Source: DATJGR01 sp041739525 (GTDB lineage: Bacteria > Pseudomonadota > Gammaproteobacteria > Pseudomonadales > Azotimanducaceae). Taken from it: a DNA stretch of 64,000 bases. The notes below the pieces were generated by a model that was given only the letters and a program-made list of their open reading frames with translations, was not told the origin of the DNA and searched no databases. Below, in pieces: positions 14,450-24,042 of this stretch. The stretch spans positions 1 to 64,000 of the forward strand of contig JBGSNQ010000146.1 of the NCBI GenBank assembly GCA_041739525.1, written 5' to 3'. The position numbers and the translations under genes are program-made. Positions within the stretch are counted from its first letter, which is position 1. Every line of letters begins with the position of its first letter.

Positions 14450-16345
14450 ATGAGGACCTTTTCAGCGACCACCATTGCTGCCCCCGCGCAAGTGCTGCAC
14501 GAAGGCCTCAAGAATTGGGTGGCCGATATCGCAACCCTGACGCAGCCGGATCGGGTGGTTTGGGCGGACGGCTCTCAATCCGAGTACAACCGGCTGTGCC
14601 GCGAAATGATGGACCGGGGCACTCTCATCGAACTCAATCCGGCGCTACGCGCGAACTCCTACCTTGCTCGCTCCGATCCATCGGATGTCGCACGCGTCGA
14701 AGAACGCACGTTCATTTGTTCCGAACGCAAAGAGGATGCCGGACCCACCAACAACTGGGTGGACCCGGGCCGGATGCGCGTCACCTTGAACAGCCTTTTT
14801 CGCGGCTGTATGAACGGGCGGACGATGTACGTAGTTCCCTTCTGCATGGGACCCATCGGGAGTCCAATCGCGCACATCGGCGTCGAGATAACGGATAGCC
14901 CTTACGTGGTAGTCAGCATGCGGACCATGACGCGAATGGGCGTTGCCGTGCTGCATGTCTTGGGCGCCACCGGCCACTTCGTACCGTGCGTGCATTCGGT
15001 GGGAGCGCCCTTGGAGACCGGTCAGCGGGACGTTCCTTGGCCCTGCAATCGCGTCGCGAAGTACGTCGTGCACTACCCGGAAACGCATGAGATCTGGTCG
15101 TACGGTTCAGGCTATGGCGGCAACGCGCTGCTGGGCAAAAAGAGTTTCGCGTTGCGCATCGCATCCGTCATCGCGCGCGACGAAGGCTGGCTGGCTGAAC
15201 ACATGCTGATTCTCGGTGTAGAGAACCCACAAGGCGAAAAAACCTACGTCGCCGCGGCATTTCCATCCAGTTGTGGCAAGACCAACTTCGCGATGCTGAT
15301 TCCGCCGCCGGCGCTGAACGGGTGGAAGGTAACGACCCTGGGCGATGACATTGCATGGATCAGAAAGGGAAGCGACGGCCGTCTGTACGCAGTTAATCCT
15401 GAGTCGGGTTTCTTCGGCATAGCTCCGGGCACTTCGGATAAGACCAATTTCAACGCAATGGCATCCTTGAAAGAGAACGTCATCTTTACCAACGTTGGTC
15501 TCACCGACGAAGGCGATGTGTGGTGGGAAGGTATGACCGCTTCGCCACCTGCACATCTCATCGATTGGACAGGTCAAGACTGGACACCGGCGATCGCCAA
15601 GGAATCCGGGCGCAAAGCGGCACATCCCAATTCTCGGTTTACTGCCCCGGCAGCGCAGTGTCCGTCCATTGATCGCAATTGGGAGGACCCCGCGGGCGTC
15701 CCGATATCCGCATTCATTTTCGGTGGTCGGCGCGCAAACACCGTGCCATTGGTGTGCGAGGCATTCGATTGGAATCATGGCGTGTATATGGGCGCGACCC
15801 TCGGCTCAGAGACGACGGCCGCTGCCGTCGGCCAGCAGGGACTGGTGCGGCGCGATCCGTTGGCGATGCTGCCTTTCTGCGGTTACCACATCGCGGATTA
15901 TTTCGCCCATTGGCTGAGAATGGGCAGACTGACGGACCAAAGACCTCAGATCTTCTGCGTGAACTGGTTCCGGACCAACGAGCATGGCGAATTCATGTGG
16001 CCCGGATTCGGCGAAAACATGCGGGTACTGAAATGGATAGTGGAAAGAGTGCACGGCCGCACCGGCGCGCGGCAAATCCAAGTGGGTTGGGTCCCGCAGT
16101 ACGACGACATCGATTGGTCAGGCAGCACGTTCAACCGCGCCACATTCGAAGCACTAACGACTGTGGACACGGCTGCGTGGCAGACCGAGCTAATCGAGCA
16201 CGGAGAGTGGCTCGCCACATTGGGTGAGCGACTGCCTCATCAGCTCATCGCAACGTGCGAACTATTGCAATCGCGCATCACGCCCTCGCCAGCGGGACCA
16301 ACGCTTAGCCATACGGTCGACGAGCGAACAAAGGCGCGACACTAG
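14450..16345 (+). CDS. pckG: Phosphoenolpyruvate carboxykinase (GTP)
   Basis: A 631-residue GTP-class PEPCK, which interconverts oxaloacetate plus GTP with PEP, CO2 and GDP. The P-loop with its characteristic cysteine is FPSSCGKTNFAML (about residues 270-282). Metal and nucleotide motifs are LGDDIAWIRKG, NPESGFFGIAPGT and FIFGGRR, and the C-terminal DWNHGVYMGATLGSET is present, so it looks active. The ATG at 14,450 has a GAGGA-like site upstream; an in-frame GTG at 14,408 would add 14 residues. It is the first metabolic gene of the cluster with IDH and PtsP, using the same GTP pool as the RibA-like enzyme and making the PtsP phosphodonor. Confidence 0.93.
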   Translation: MRTFSATTIAAPAQVLHEGLKNWVADIATLTQPDRVVWADGSQSEYNRLCREMMDRGTLIELNPALRANSYLARSDPSDVARVEERTFICSERKEDAGPTNNWVDPGRMRVTLNSLFRGCMNGRTMYVVPFCMGPIGSPIAHIGVEITDSPYVVVSMRTMTRMGVAVLHVLGATGHFVPCVHSVGAPLETGQRDVPWPCNRVAKYVVHYPETHEIWSYGSGYGGNALLGKKSFALRIASVIARDEGWLAEHMLILGVENPQGEKTYVAAAFPSSCGKTNFAMLIPPPALNGWKVTTLGDDIAWIRKGSDGRLYAVNPESGFFGIAPGTSDKTNFNAMASLKENVIFTNVGLTDEGDVWWEGMTASPPAHLIDWTGQDWTPAIAKESGRKAAHPNSRFTAPAAQCPSIDRNWEDPAGVPISAFIFGGRRANTVPLVCEAFDWNHGVYMGATLGSETTAAAVGQQGLVRRDPLAMLPFCGYHIADYFAHWLRMGRLTDQRPQIFCVNWFRTNEHGEFMWPGFGENMRVLKWIVERVHGRTGARQIQVGWVPQYDDIDWSGSTFNRATFEALTTVDTAAWQTELIEHGEWLATLGERLPHQLIATCELLQSRITPSPAGPTLSHTVDERTKARH

Positions 16346-16420
16346 GAATCGATGCGTCGCTATCACGTGCATCCGTTGACGGCCGTGCGCGCGCGTCGCT
16401 GAATCTCGCAGGACCCTTCC

Positions 16421-17428
16421 ATGTCACACCCTCGAATCACGGTGATCCCCGGCGACGGAATCGGTCCGGACATCGTCGATGCCACCTTGCAAGTGCTCTC
16501 GCACTTGAATTGTGGGCTCGAAACAGACTTCGCGGTCGCAGGCCAAGCGGCACTCGAATGGGGGATTGAACTCATCCCTCGGGCGACGCTGGATCTCATC
16601 GCACAGAACCCGGCGACGCTGAAGGGTCCGATCATGACGCCGGTCGGCCGGGGTTTCTCATCGATCAACGTCTCGCTGCGGCAGACGTTTGACCTGTATG
16701 CAAACGTCCGCCCGGTTTTGTCGATGCCGGGTGTGCACTCGCGCTATGCCGACATCGACATCATCATCGTCCGAGAAAACCTGGAGGGGCTTTACTCGGG
16801 TGTCGGTCAGACCCTCAGCGAAGACGGTGAACGCGCCGAAGTGCGCAGTGTGGTCACGCGACGCGAGTCCACGCGTGTGCTGCGCTACGCATTCGCAATG
16901 GCGCGTCGGTACGGCCGCAAGAAGGTGACCATCGTTCATAAGGCCAACATATTGAAGACGACGTCAGGACTATTTCTCGATGTCGCACGACAGGTATCAG
17001 AGGATTTCGCCGATCTCAAATACGAAGAGATGATCATCGACAACTGCGCGATGCAACTCGTGCTCAACCCCAATCGGTTCGATGTGATCGTCTCCACCAA
17101 CCTGTTCGGCGACATCCTCTCCGACTTGTGCGCCGGGTTAGTGGGTGGATTAGGCCTGACGCCGGGCGCAAACATCGGCGACAAAAAGGGAATCTTCGAA
17201 GCGGTTCACGGAAGCGCCCCCGACATTGCCGGCAAGAACATCGCCAACCCGACGGCACTCATTCTCGCGGCGGCAATGATGCTGGACTATCTGCAGATGC
17301 GTGAGCAGGCTGAGCGCATTCGCAGCGCGGTGCGCAAGACGCTCGGCGAAGGCAAATTGCTGACGCCGGACCTCGGCGGCGACGGATCGACGACGGCATT
17401 TACCGCAGCGCTTTTGGCCAATCTTTAG
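16421..17428 (+). CDS. NAD-dependent isocitrate dehydrogenase-type decarboxylating dehydrogenase
   Basis: A 335-residue member of the isocitrate/isopropylmalate dehydrogenase family. The substrate motif SSINVSLRQTFDLYANVRP (about residues 88-106) has the Ser/Asn/Arg pattern of isocitrate enzymes. The metal Asp motifs are DNCAMQLV and NLFGDILSDLCAGLVGG. The cofactor loop HGSAPDIAGKNIANP is of the NAD type. The start MSHPRITVIPGDGIGPDI is typical. It lies 75 bases after pckG and 13 before ptsP. NAD use is an inference from the loop; homoisocitrate dehydrogenase is a less likely alternative. Confidence 0.88.
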   Translation: MSHPRITVIPGDGIGPDIVDATLQVLSHLNCGLETDFAVAGQAALEWGIELIPRATLDLIAQNPATLKGPIMTPVGRGFSSINVSLRQTFDLYANVRPVLSMPGVHSRYADIDIIIVRENLEGLYSGVGQTLSEDGERAEVRSVVTRRESTRVLRYAFAMARRYGRKKVTIVHKANILKTTSGLFLDVARQVSEDFADLKYEEMIIDNCAMQLVLNPNRFDVIVSTNLFGDILSDLCAGLVGGLGLTPGANIGDKKGIFEAVHGSAPDIAGKNIANPTALILAAAMMLDYLQMREQAERIRSAVRKTLGEGKLLTPDLGGDGSTTAFTAALLANL

Positions 17429-17441
17429 ATCAAGCGCGCCA

Positions 17442-19742
17442 ATGCTCGTTACCTTGCAACGCATAGTGCAGCACGCCAATGCTGCCACCGATCTGGATGA
17501 GGCACTCGCGATCATCGTGCGCGAAGTCAAGGTTGCGATGACCGTCGATGTTTGTTCGGTCTACGTGAAAGACCCGACAACGGGCGACCATGTCCTCATG
17601 GCAACCGACGGATTGAATCCCGATTCGGTTGGCATGGTCAGAATGAAGGCCAACGAGGGCATCATCGGCCTGGTGTCGGCGCGCGAAGAAACGGTCAACC
17701 TCGAGAACGCCGCCGATCACCCCAACTACCGCTACTTTCCCGAGACGGGAGAAGACCGATATCAAGGGTTTCTAGGCGTGCCGCTCGTGCATTTCCGTCA
17801 GTTGCTGGGCGTGCTTGTCGTCCGGCAACGCGAGCGGCGTTCGTTCGATAAGAAAGAAGAAGCCTTCCTCTTCACGGTCGGCGCGCAACTCGCAGGTGCT
17901 TTGGACCACGCCGCCGACGGTGCCCGCCTGTTGGACACTCGGCGTCGCCGGGCACAACGCGGCAAGGCAATACGCGGATCGCCCGCAGCGCCCGGGATCA
18001 CGATAGGCACCATCGTTCTGCCGTCCGCATTCTCAGATCTCGAAGCGGTCGCCGATCACAAACCGCACGACCTCGAATTGGAGGAAGCTGCATTCAGAAC
18101 CGCCGTGAGCGCGGTGCAGGAGGAATTGCACCAGACGGTCGAGAACACAGCCGGTCACCTGCCGGCCGAAGGGCGAGAGCTACTTGATGTCTACGCATTG
18201 ATGCTGGAGGACGACACTCTTATCAACGGCACCGTCTCGCGAATTCATGCCGGCAACTGGGCGCCTGCCGCATTGCGGGACACGATCGCGGACGTGACGA
18301 GGTCGCTCGAACAAGCGGACTCCCCCTACCTGCGTGCGCGCGCGGAAGATATCCGCGCTCTCGGCCGTCGGATTCTCCTGAGACTCAGCGGAGAGGCGCC
18401 CGAGATTCGGGAGTACCCCGAGCGCACCGTCTTGCTCGGCGAAGAGGTCAGCCTCATGCGCATCACCCAGGTGCCCGCCGGCCGACTCGCAGGCGTCGTC
18501 TGCTTTCGAAGCTCGGGTCTGTCGCACACGGCGGTTGTCGCGAAAGGGTTAGGGATCCCCGCTGTCGTGGCGCTTGGCCATCATGCGTTTGAACACCTCG
18601 ACGGCCACAAAATTGTGGTCGACGGCCACCAAGGACGCGTTTTCATCGATCCACCACAATCGATCATTCGCGAGTACGAACGGATTATCGAAGAAGAAGT
18701 ATCAATCTCAGCCAAGCTTGGGGAGTTCCGGCACCTGCGCGCGGAAACGCCGGACGGGATCGAGGTCAAAGTCCAGGTGAATCTCGGTCTGCGCTCCGAA
18801 GTCCCCGTCGCTACGGTCAGCGGCGCCGACGGCGTGGGTCTCTACCGTACCGAGTTTTCGTTCATGATTCGCGACACCTTCCCAGTCGAGGAGGACCAGT
18901 TCGCTATCTATCGCGAGATCCTCGAATCGTTTGCGCCACAGCCTGTCGTCATGCGTACCTTGGATGTGGGAGGTGATAAGCCGCTGCCGTACTTTCCGAT
19001 GGAGGAAACGAATCCCTATCTGGGGTTGCGCGGAATTCGTTTTACGCTTAGCCATCCGGAGATATTCGTGACGCAACTCAGAGCGATGCTGCGGGCGAAT
19101 GCTGGGTTGAACAACCTGAAAATCCTCCTGCCGATGGTGAGTCAAGCCGCTGAAGTCAAAGATACGCGCGACTTGATTGCTCGCGTCCAGCATGAACTCG
19201 AAGAGGAGGGACAACCGTTTGCAGTTCCATCGCTTGGCGCGATGATCGAAATACCCTCTGCCGTGTACAACATTCGCGCGCTCGCGCGGTACGTCGACTT
19301 CTTCTCGGTTGGCACCAACGACCTCACGCAATACCTGCTCGCGGTCGACAGGAATGATCCGCATGTCGCGAGCCTCTACGACGATCTCGACCCATCCGTC
19401 ATTCGAGCGTTGCGGTCCGTCGTAAGTGCCGCTCGGGCGCTGAACCGGCCGGTCAGTGTCTGCGGGGAAATGGCCGGTGATCCGGCGGGTGTGGTGCTAT
19501 TGCTGGGCATGGGCGTCGACACGTTCAGCGTGACCACCGCCAGTGTGCCGCGCATCAAGTGGGTAATCCGGACTGTCGCTCAAAGGCGCGCGAGATCAAT
19601 TCTGAGAAGAGCGTTGGCTCTGGACAACGCCAAAGCGATCCATCAGTTGCTGCATACTGAGCTTGAACGGGCTGGCCTCGGTGAGTTGCTTCGTTCCACC
19701 GCCGCACGAAACACAACCGACCCCAACGATTGGCCGGTCTAG
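17442..19742 (+). CDS. ptsP: Phosphoenolpyruvate-protein phosphotransferase PtsP (GAF-EI Ntr)
   Basis: A 766-residue enzyme I of the nitrogen phosphotransferase system. An N-terminal GAF sensor (residues 1-150, TLQRIVQHANAATDLDEALA) precedes the EI domains. The phosphohistidine lies in SSGLSHTAVVAKGLGIPAVV, the PEP site has MRTLDVGGDKPLPYFPMEE, and the C-terminal cysteine motif is VSVCGEMAGDPAGV. It autophosphorylates from PEP and passes phosphate to NPr (PtsO). No ptsO or ptsN is nearby, so partners must be elsewhere. Its location just after PEPCK and IDH suggests sensing of PEP and 2-oxoglutarate supply. It converges on the hyf-like operon. Confidence 0.92.
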   Translation: MLVTLQRIVQHANAATDLDEALAIIVREVKVAMTVDVCSVYVKDPTTGDHVLMATDGLNPDSVGMVRMKANEGIIGLVSAREETVNLENAADHPNYRYFPETGEDRYQGFLGVPLVHFRQLLGVLVVRQRERRSFDKKEEAFLFTVGAQLAGALDHAADGARLLDTRRRRAQRGKAIRGSPAAPGITIGTIVLPSAFSDLEAVADHKPHDLELEEAAFRTAVSAVQEELHQTVENTAGHLPAEGRELLDVYALMLEDDTLINGTVSRIHAGNWAPAALRDTIADVTRSLEQADSPYLRARAEDIRALGRRILLRLSGEAPEIREYPERTVLLGEEVSLMRITQVPAGRLAGVVCFRSSGLSHTAVVAKGLGIPAVVALGHHAFEHLDGHKIVVDGHQGRVFIDPPQSIIREYERIIEEEVSISAKLGEFRHLRAETPDGIEVKVQVNLGLRSEVPVATVSGADGVGLYRTEFSFMIRDTFPVEEDQFAIYREILESFAPQPVVMRTLDVGGDKPLPYFPMEETNPYLGLRGIRFTLSHPEIFVTQLRAMLRANAGLNNLKILLPMVSQAAEVKDTRDLIARVQHELEEEGQPFAVPSLGAMIEIPSAVYNIRALARYVDFFSVGTNDLTQYLLAVDRNDPHVASLYDDLDPSVIRALRSVVSAARALNRPVSVCGEMAGDPAGVVLLLGMGVDTFSVTTASVPRIKWVIRTVAQRRARSILRRALALDNAKAIHQLLHTELERAGLGELLRSTAARNTTDPNDWPV

Positions 19743-19853
19743 TCTCGCTGACACCTGCTTGGCCCTTGGGAATGTTCCGCGCAGGCAGGTTGGTTCGTAC
19801 TGTTCCGAATCAATCGCAGAACGATGGATCGTTGCGAGGTTGATGGCCTTACC

Positions 19854-20375
19854 CTACCCGCGCGACGACGACTCGAGCAGCGTCAATAATCCGAGCAACA
19901 ATTGCTGCGGGTCCGGTGGACAACCTGCAATCGCCAGATCGACCGGTACCGTGTCCGCAATACCGTTGCCCACCGCATAGCTTCCGGCGAAAACTCCGCC
20001 ATTGATGGCGCAGTCGCCGACGGCGACGACCCACTTCGGTCCCGGCGTCGCGGTATAGGTGCGCTGCAGCGCTTCTCGCATGTTCAGCGTCAGCGGTCCG
20101 GTCACCAGCAGCACGTCCGCGTGTCGCGGTGACGCAACGAAGCGGAAGCCGAATCGCTCCAGATCGTAGATCGCGTTGTTCAGAGCGTGAATCTCGAGTT
20201 CGCATCCGTTGCACGATCCGGCATCGACTTCGCGAATCGACAAGCTGCGTCCGAGTCGGCGTCGTGCCGCAACGTCGACGCGGGCAGCAAGTTCGGCGAT
20301 CTCCCCTTCGTTGAGTGTTGGCGCCGCCTCCGTGACCGGGCGACCAATCAGGCTTTGAAAGAGAAGTGTGCGCAT
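19854..20375 (-). CDS. NuoB/HyfI-like Fe-S subunit of an Ehr-type complex
   Basis: A 173-residue protein homologous to the NuoB/HycG/HyfI small subunit. All four N2-cluster cysteines can be placed: DAGSCNGCELEIHALNN (a CxxC pair), VVAVGDCAINGGVF and LAIAGCPPDPQQ. It should therefore bind the [4Fe-4S] centre nearest the active-site cavity. It is the last gene of the operon, starting 8 bases after the large-subunit stop. The ATG at 20,375 gives MRTLLFQSLIGRPVTE; upstream starts are possible. The intact cluster contrasts with the missing nickel site in its partner. Confidence 0.88.
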   Translation of the reverse strand: MRTLLFQSLIGRPVTEAAPTLNEGEIAELAARVDVAARRRLGRSLSIREVDAGSCNGCELEIHALNNAIYDLERFGFRFVASPRHADVLLVTGPLTLNMREALQRTYTATPGPKWVVAVGDCAINGGVFAGSYAVGNGIADTVPVDLAIAGCPPDPQQLLLGLLTLLESSSRG

Positions 20376-20383
20376 TTCCCCAC

Positions 20384-21925
20384 CTAGAGGTCGTGTCCCG
20401 AATACGAGCAATTGAACGATTTATTGCACAGCGGAAAGTCGGCAACGATGTTGCCTTCCACGATGGCTTCGAGCAGCGGCCATTGAAACCACGAGGGATC
20501 ACGCAGGTGACATCGCGCAATACGTCCGTTCTCATCGACTCGGACCCACGCGAAGATGTCGCCGCGAAAACCTTCTACACAGGCGACGCCTTCGCTGACG
20601 ACACCACTGCGTCGCGCGCCGACATCCACAGTCAAGGGACCACTCGCCAGGCGCGGTAATCGATCGAGAATCTGGTCGATCATCTTCACACTCTCCTCGA
20701 TCTCCAGAATTCGGATCCAGACGCGATCGTTGACATCGCCTCCGTTGCGTCCCGGAACGTCGAAGTTCAGAGAATCGTAAGGCGCGTAGGGTATCGCGCG
20801 GCGCACATCGAAGGTCCGTCCTGACGCACGCCCGACGTAGCCGCCCACGCCATACTGGGCCGCGAGTGCTGCGCTCAGAATTCCGGTGCCGACGGTTCGA
20901 TCCTGGAGCGATGGTGTGTCGTCGTAGAGTTCGATGAGCTGGGGAAAGCGATGTTTGATCTCTTCGATGACGTGCACGATCGCTGCGACACCATCGGCGG
21001 CGAGCTCAGTCGCAACACCGCCGGGAACCACCCGATCCATCATCAGGCGATGTCCGAACGCGACTCGGCACGCGCGCAGCACCCGTTCGCGCAACACACC
21101 GCAATGGGCATGCATCAAGCCGAAGGAAGCGTCGTTGCACACCGCGCCGATGTCGCCGAGATGATTGGCGATGCGCTCGAGTTCGGCCATCAGCGCTCGC
21201 TGCCACTGTGCGCCCGCCGGCGCCACCACATCGACCGCGGCTTCGACTGCCCGCGCAAACGCAATCGACATTGCGACCGTGCTATCGCCGGATACGCGCG
21301 CCGCGAGCCGCGCAGCAGCGCCGACATCGGCGTCGACCCACAATGACTCGATGCCCTTGTGCACGTAGCCGAGGCGCTCCTCCAAGCGCACGACCGTCTC
21401 TCCATTCACTGAGAATCGGAAGTGACCAGGTTCGATGATCCCGGCGTGAACCGGGCCGACTGAGATCTTGTGAAGGCCCTCGCCTTCGGCCGTCAGAAAT
21501 GGATACGGCGGCAGGGCCATGGGCACGGTCGCGTTGCCGGCCAGCGGGTGCCTGAGTTTCCACCGGCCGTGGTCGAGCCACGGGCGCGGGTCGGGTGCGT
21601 ACTCGGGCTCGATCCCATACAGATCGCGAATGCTCCGCTCCAGTCGAATCGCGGGCGGATGGTGTCGACCGATCGATGGGAACCGCTCCGTCGGACACGG
21701 CAGCGTGACTACCGCGATCGAGTTGTCAATGGAGTCGAGCAGGCCGAGGTGCACTGCGTGCGGCTCCGCCCAATGTGCCAACAGGGACCAGCTTTCGTTC
21801 TGGGCAAGCTCGATGGCGAGCATCTCCCAATTTGCCGCATCGACGATTGCGCGCCGCAACGGCGCACCCCCCAACCGATGGCTGGCGTGTTCCACGGTGT
21901 TGATCAAACGTCGCGGATCAGGCAT
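20384..21925 (-). CDS. NuoCD/HyfG-like large subunit lacking [NiFe] cysteines
   Basis: A 513-residue fusion. Residues 1-130 are NuoC-like (LERSIRDLYGIEPEYAPD) and the rest is HycE/NuoD-like (YVHKGIESLW; ERIANHLGDIGAVCNDASF). In group 4 hydrogenases an RxCGxC motif follows; here it reads RVSGDSTVAM, with Ser in place of both cysteines. The C-terminal DPCxxC is replaced by DFPLCNKSFNCSYSGHDL, with at most one ligand in register. A NiFe centre cannot form by the known scheme. This is the hallmark of energy-converting hydrogenase-related (Ehr) complexes, whose substrate is unknown. Confidence 0.88.
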   Translation of the reverse strand: MPDPRRLINTVEHASHRLGGAPLRRAIVDAANWEMLAIELAQNESWSLLAHWAEPHAVHLGLLDSIDNSIAVVTLPCPTERFPSIGRHHPPAIRLERSIRDLYGIEPEYAPDPRPWLDHGRWKLRHPLAGNATVPMALPPYPFLTAEGEGLHKISVGPVHAGIIEPGHFRFSVNGETVVRLEERLGYVHKGIESLWVDADVGAAARLAARVSGDSTVAMSIAFARAVEAAVDVVAPAGAQWQRALMAELERIANHLGDIGAVCNDASFGLMHAHCGVLRERVLRACRVAFGHRLMMDRVVPGGVATELAADGVAAIVHVIEEIKHRFPQLIELYDDTPSLQDRTVGTGILSAALAAQYGVGGYVGRASGRTFDVRRAIPYAPYDSLNFDVPGRNGGDVNDRVWIRILEIEESVKMIDQILDRLPRLASGPLTVDVGARRSGVVSEGVACVEGFRGDIFAWVRVDENGRIARCHLRDPSWFQWPLLEAIVEGNIVADFPLCNKSFNCSYSGHDL

Positions 21926-21931
21926 TCGCGG

Positions 21932-23377
21932 TCACCCCAGCAACACCGCTATGGTCTGAAACCAGTGCACGAGTGCGGCCGGTAGAAATATCCCTGCCGC
22001 CAGCACGAGTGCCAGGTGACCATACATCGGCAGGTAGGATGCGTCCCCCGCTGCATCGCTTCCCAACGGTTCGCCGAAGGCGATCGCATTGATGTGCCGC
22101 AGCAGTGCGCCGAAGCCGACCAGCAGGCCGCTGACCAGCGGGATTGCAAGCCACGGGTTATGCTCCATCGTCGATGTGACGATGAGAAACTCGCTCATGA
22201 AGATACCCATCGGCGGCAATCCGGCAATGGCGAGCACGCCGAGCACGAGCCCCCAACCAAGCAACGGGTGCGAGTGGGTCAGTCCGCGGATCTCGGCGAG
22301 CTTCTGACTGCCTTTGATCTGCGCGACGTGGCCGACACCGTAGAAAATGGCGGACTTCGTCAGGCTGTGCATCGTCATGTGCAGCAGTCCCGCGAAATTC
22401 GCCAACGGCCCGCCGATGCCGAATGCGAAGGTGATGATGCCCATGTGCTCGATCGACGAGTACGCAAACAGTCGCTTGATGTCACTGCGCCGATACAACA
22501 TGAACGCACCAAACGTCAGCGACGCAAGTCCCATGCCGATCATCAACGGACCCGGTGCCACCGCGCCGATGTTGCCTGCCATCAGCATCTTGAAACGCAA
22601 CACCGCGTACAGCGCGACATTAAGCAGCAGCCCGGACAACACGGCCGAGATCGGCGTTGGACCTTCGGCATGTGCATCGGGCAACCACCCATGCACCGGC
22701 ACGAGGCCAACCTTCGTGCCGTAGCCGAGTAACAGGAATACGAAGGCCAGATTCAAGATCGCCGGCTCGAAGCTGGCAACGTTCACGATCAAGTTGGTCC
22801 ACGCCATCGTCGGCAAGCCTTCACCGAGTACCGGGAGCGCCGCAACGTAGACGAGCGTCGTGCCGAACAGCGCGAGCGCAATACCGAGGCTGCCAAGAAT
22901 GAAGTACTTCCACGCGGCCTCGAGCGCTTCATGGGTGCGGTACAGACCGACCATCACTACCGTGGTCAGAGTCGCGAGTTCCACCGCCACCCACATCAGT
23001 CCGATGTTGTTGGCGACGAGCGCGAGGTTCATTCCAAACATCATTGCCTGGAACATCGCGTGGTAAAAGCGAATGTGCGTCTGCGTGAGCCGGCCGGTTT
23101 CGATTTCATGACCAATGTAGGTCGCGCTGAATATGCTCGTGGTGAATCCGACAAACGCGTTGACGACAATGAACACGATGTTCAAATCGTCGATGAACAG
23201 CAGCGTGCCGGGAACCGGTTTGACCATGAGGAACGACACCGCACCGAACAGCGTGATCAGCGAGGCGATCGCGTTGATTCGCGCGGAGATCCGGTAGCTC
23301 GGGACGCATGCGAGAAGCGCGGCAGCGACGATGGGTACGCCCAGCACACCAAAGTAGGGCATGAGCGCGTCGAACAT
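21932..23377 (-). CDS. HyfF/NuoN-like proton-pumping membrane subunit
   Basis: A 481-residue protein with about 14 membrane helices, of the antiporter-like NuoL/M/N class. Charged channel residues are in place: Glu in MWVAVELATLTTVV, Lys in LLLGYGTKVGLVPVHGWLPD, and RSDIKRLFAYSSIEHMG. The length and order match hydrogenase-4 HyfF. Such subunits move protons or sodium across the inner membrane. It overlaps the HyfE-like stop by one base and is followed after 6 bases by the large subunit. Confidence 0.88.
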   Translation of the reverse strand: MFDALMPYFGVLGVPIVAAALLACVPSYRISARINAIASLITLFGAVSFLMVKPVPGTLLFIDDLNIVFIVVNAFVGFTTSIFSATYIGHEIETGRLTQTHIRFYHAMFQAMMFGMNLALVANNIGLMWVAVELATLTTVVMVGLYRTHEALEAAWKYFILGSLGIALALFGTTLVYVAALPVLGEGLPTMAWTNLIVNVASFEPAILNLAFVFLLLGYGTKVGLVPVHGWLPDAHAEGPTPISAVLSGLLLNVALYAVLRFKMLMAGNIGAVAPGPLMIGMGLASLTFGAFMLYRRSDIKRLFAYSSIEHMGIITFAFGIGGPLANFAGLLHMTMHSLTKSAIFYGVGHVAQIKGSQKLAEIRGLTHSHPLLGWGLVLGVLAIAGLPPMGIFMSEFLIVTSTMEHNPWLAIPLVSGLLVGFGALLRHINAIAFGEPLGSDAAGDASYLPMYGHLALVLAAGIFLPAALVHWFQTIAVLLG

Positions 23378-24042
23378 CAGTGGCGATCTCCCCGGAACGA
23401 GTGAATCGCGGTCAGATCGACGCTATCGAAGCGTTCACGTATCCGGAACAGGAAAAGACCAATGACGAAGAATGCGATCAGTACGGAGAATGCGATGCTG
23501 ATCTCGACGACCAGCGGCATTCCGCGCGCGCCCGACGCCGCGATGATGAGTCCATTCTCGAGCGACATGAAGCCGATGACCTGACTGACAGCGTTGCGGC
23601 GCGTGACCATCATCAACAATCCCAGCAGGATCACCGCCAACGCGAACGCGAGGTCCTGACGGCCGAGCGGATCGACGCCGGCGGTCACTTTCAGCATCAG
23701 CACGATCGACAGTGCGACCACCCCGACGCCTGCGAGCATCGTCATGCCGATGCCGACCGCCGTTTCGACTTCGCGATGGATGTCGAGGCGCCGGACGATG
23801 CGGCGTAGCGCGGACGGAATCAGGATTGCCTTGAGGCCCAGTGCGATGAACGCGGTTACGTACAGGTGTGGCGCGTTCTGCACATACGCCTGCCACGCCA
23901 CAGACATGGATAACACCGCCGCGTGCAGGGCGAATACGTTCAGTAGCGCAGACATTCGGTCCTGGTAGAGCAACATGAAGCTGACCAGCACCATACCGCC
24001 TGCAAGCAGGTGGGCGATGTCGTAGGAGAGCGTGTCTGTCAC
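23377..24042 (-). CDS. HyfE-like membrane subunit (NuoK-related)
   Basis: A 221-residue protein with about six to seven helices, the same size as E. coli HyfE. The motif QVIGFMSLENGLIIAASG (about residues 140-157) is the conserved NuoK-like glutamate segment. Start GTG at 24,042 overlaps the HyfC-like stop (GTGA), and the stop overlaps the HyfF-like start. A longer frame upstream is a shadow. It is expected to form part of the membrane arm and the ion path. Confidence 0.85.
   Translation of the reverse strand: MTDTLSYDIAHLLAGGMVLVSFMLLYQDRMSALLNVFALHAAVLSMSVAWQAYVQNAPHLYVTAFIALGLKAILIPSALRRIVRRLDIHREVETAVGIGMTMLAGVGVVALSIVLMLKVTAGVDPLGRQDLAFALAVILLGLLMMVTRRNAVSQVIGFMSLENGLIIAASGARGMPLVVEISIAFSVLIAFFVIGLFLFRIRERFDSVDLTAIHSFRGDRH

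Noticed and set aside
19743..19853. Terminator between ptsP and the hyf-like operon
   Set aside because: CCTGC/GCAGG pairs are present but short and widely spaced; nothing convincing for either strand.
20384..21925. A true [NiFe] hydrogenase
   Set aside because: Both N-terminal ligand cysteines are serines, the C-terminal pair is incomplete, and no maturation genes are present.
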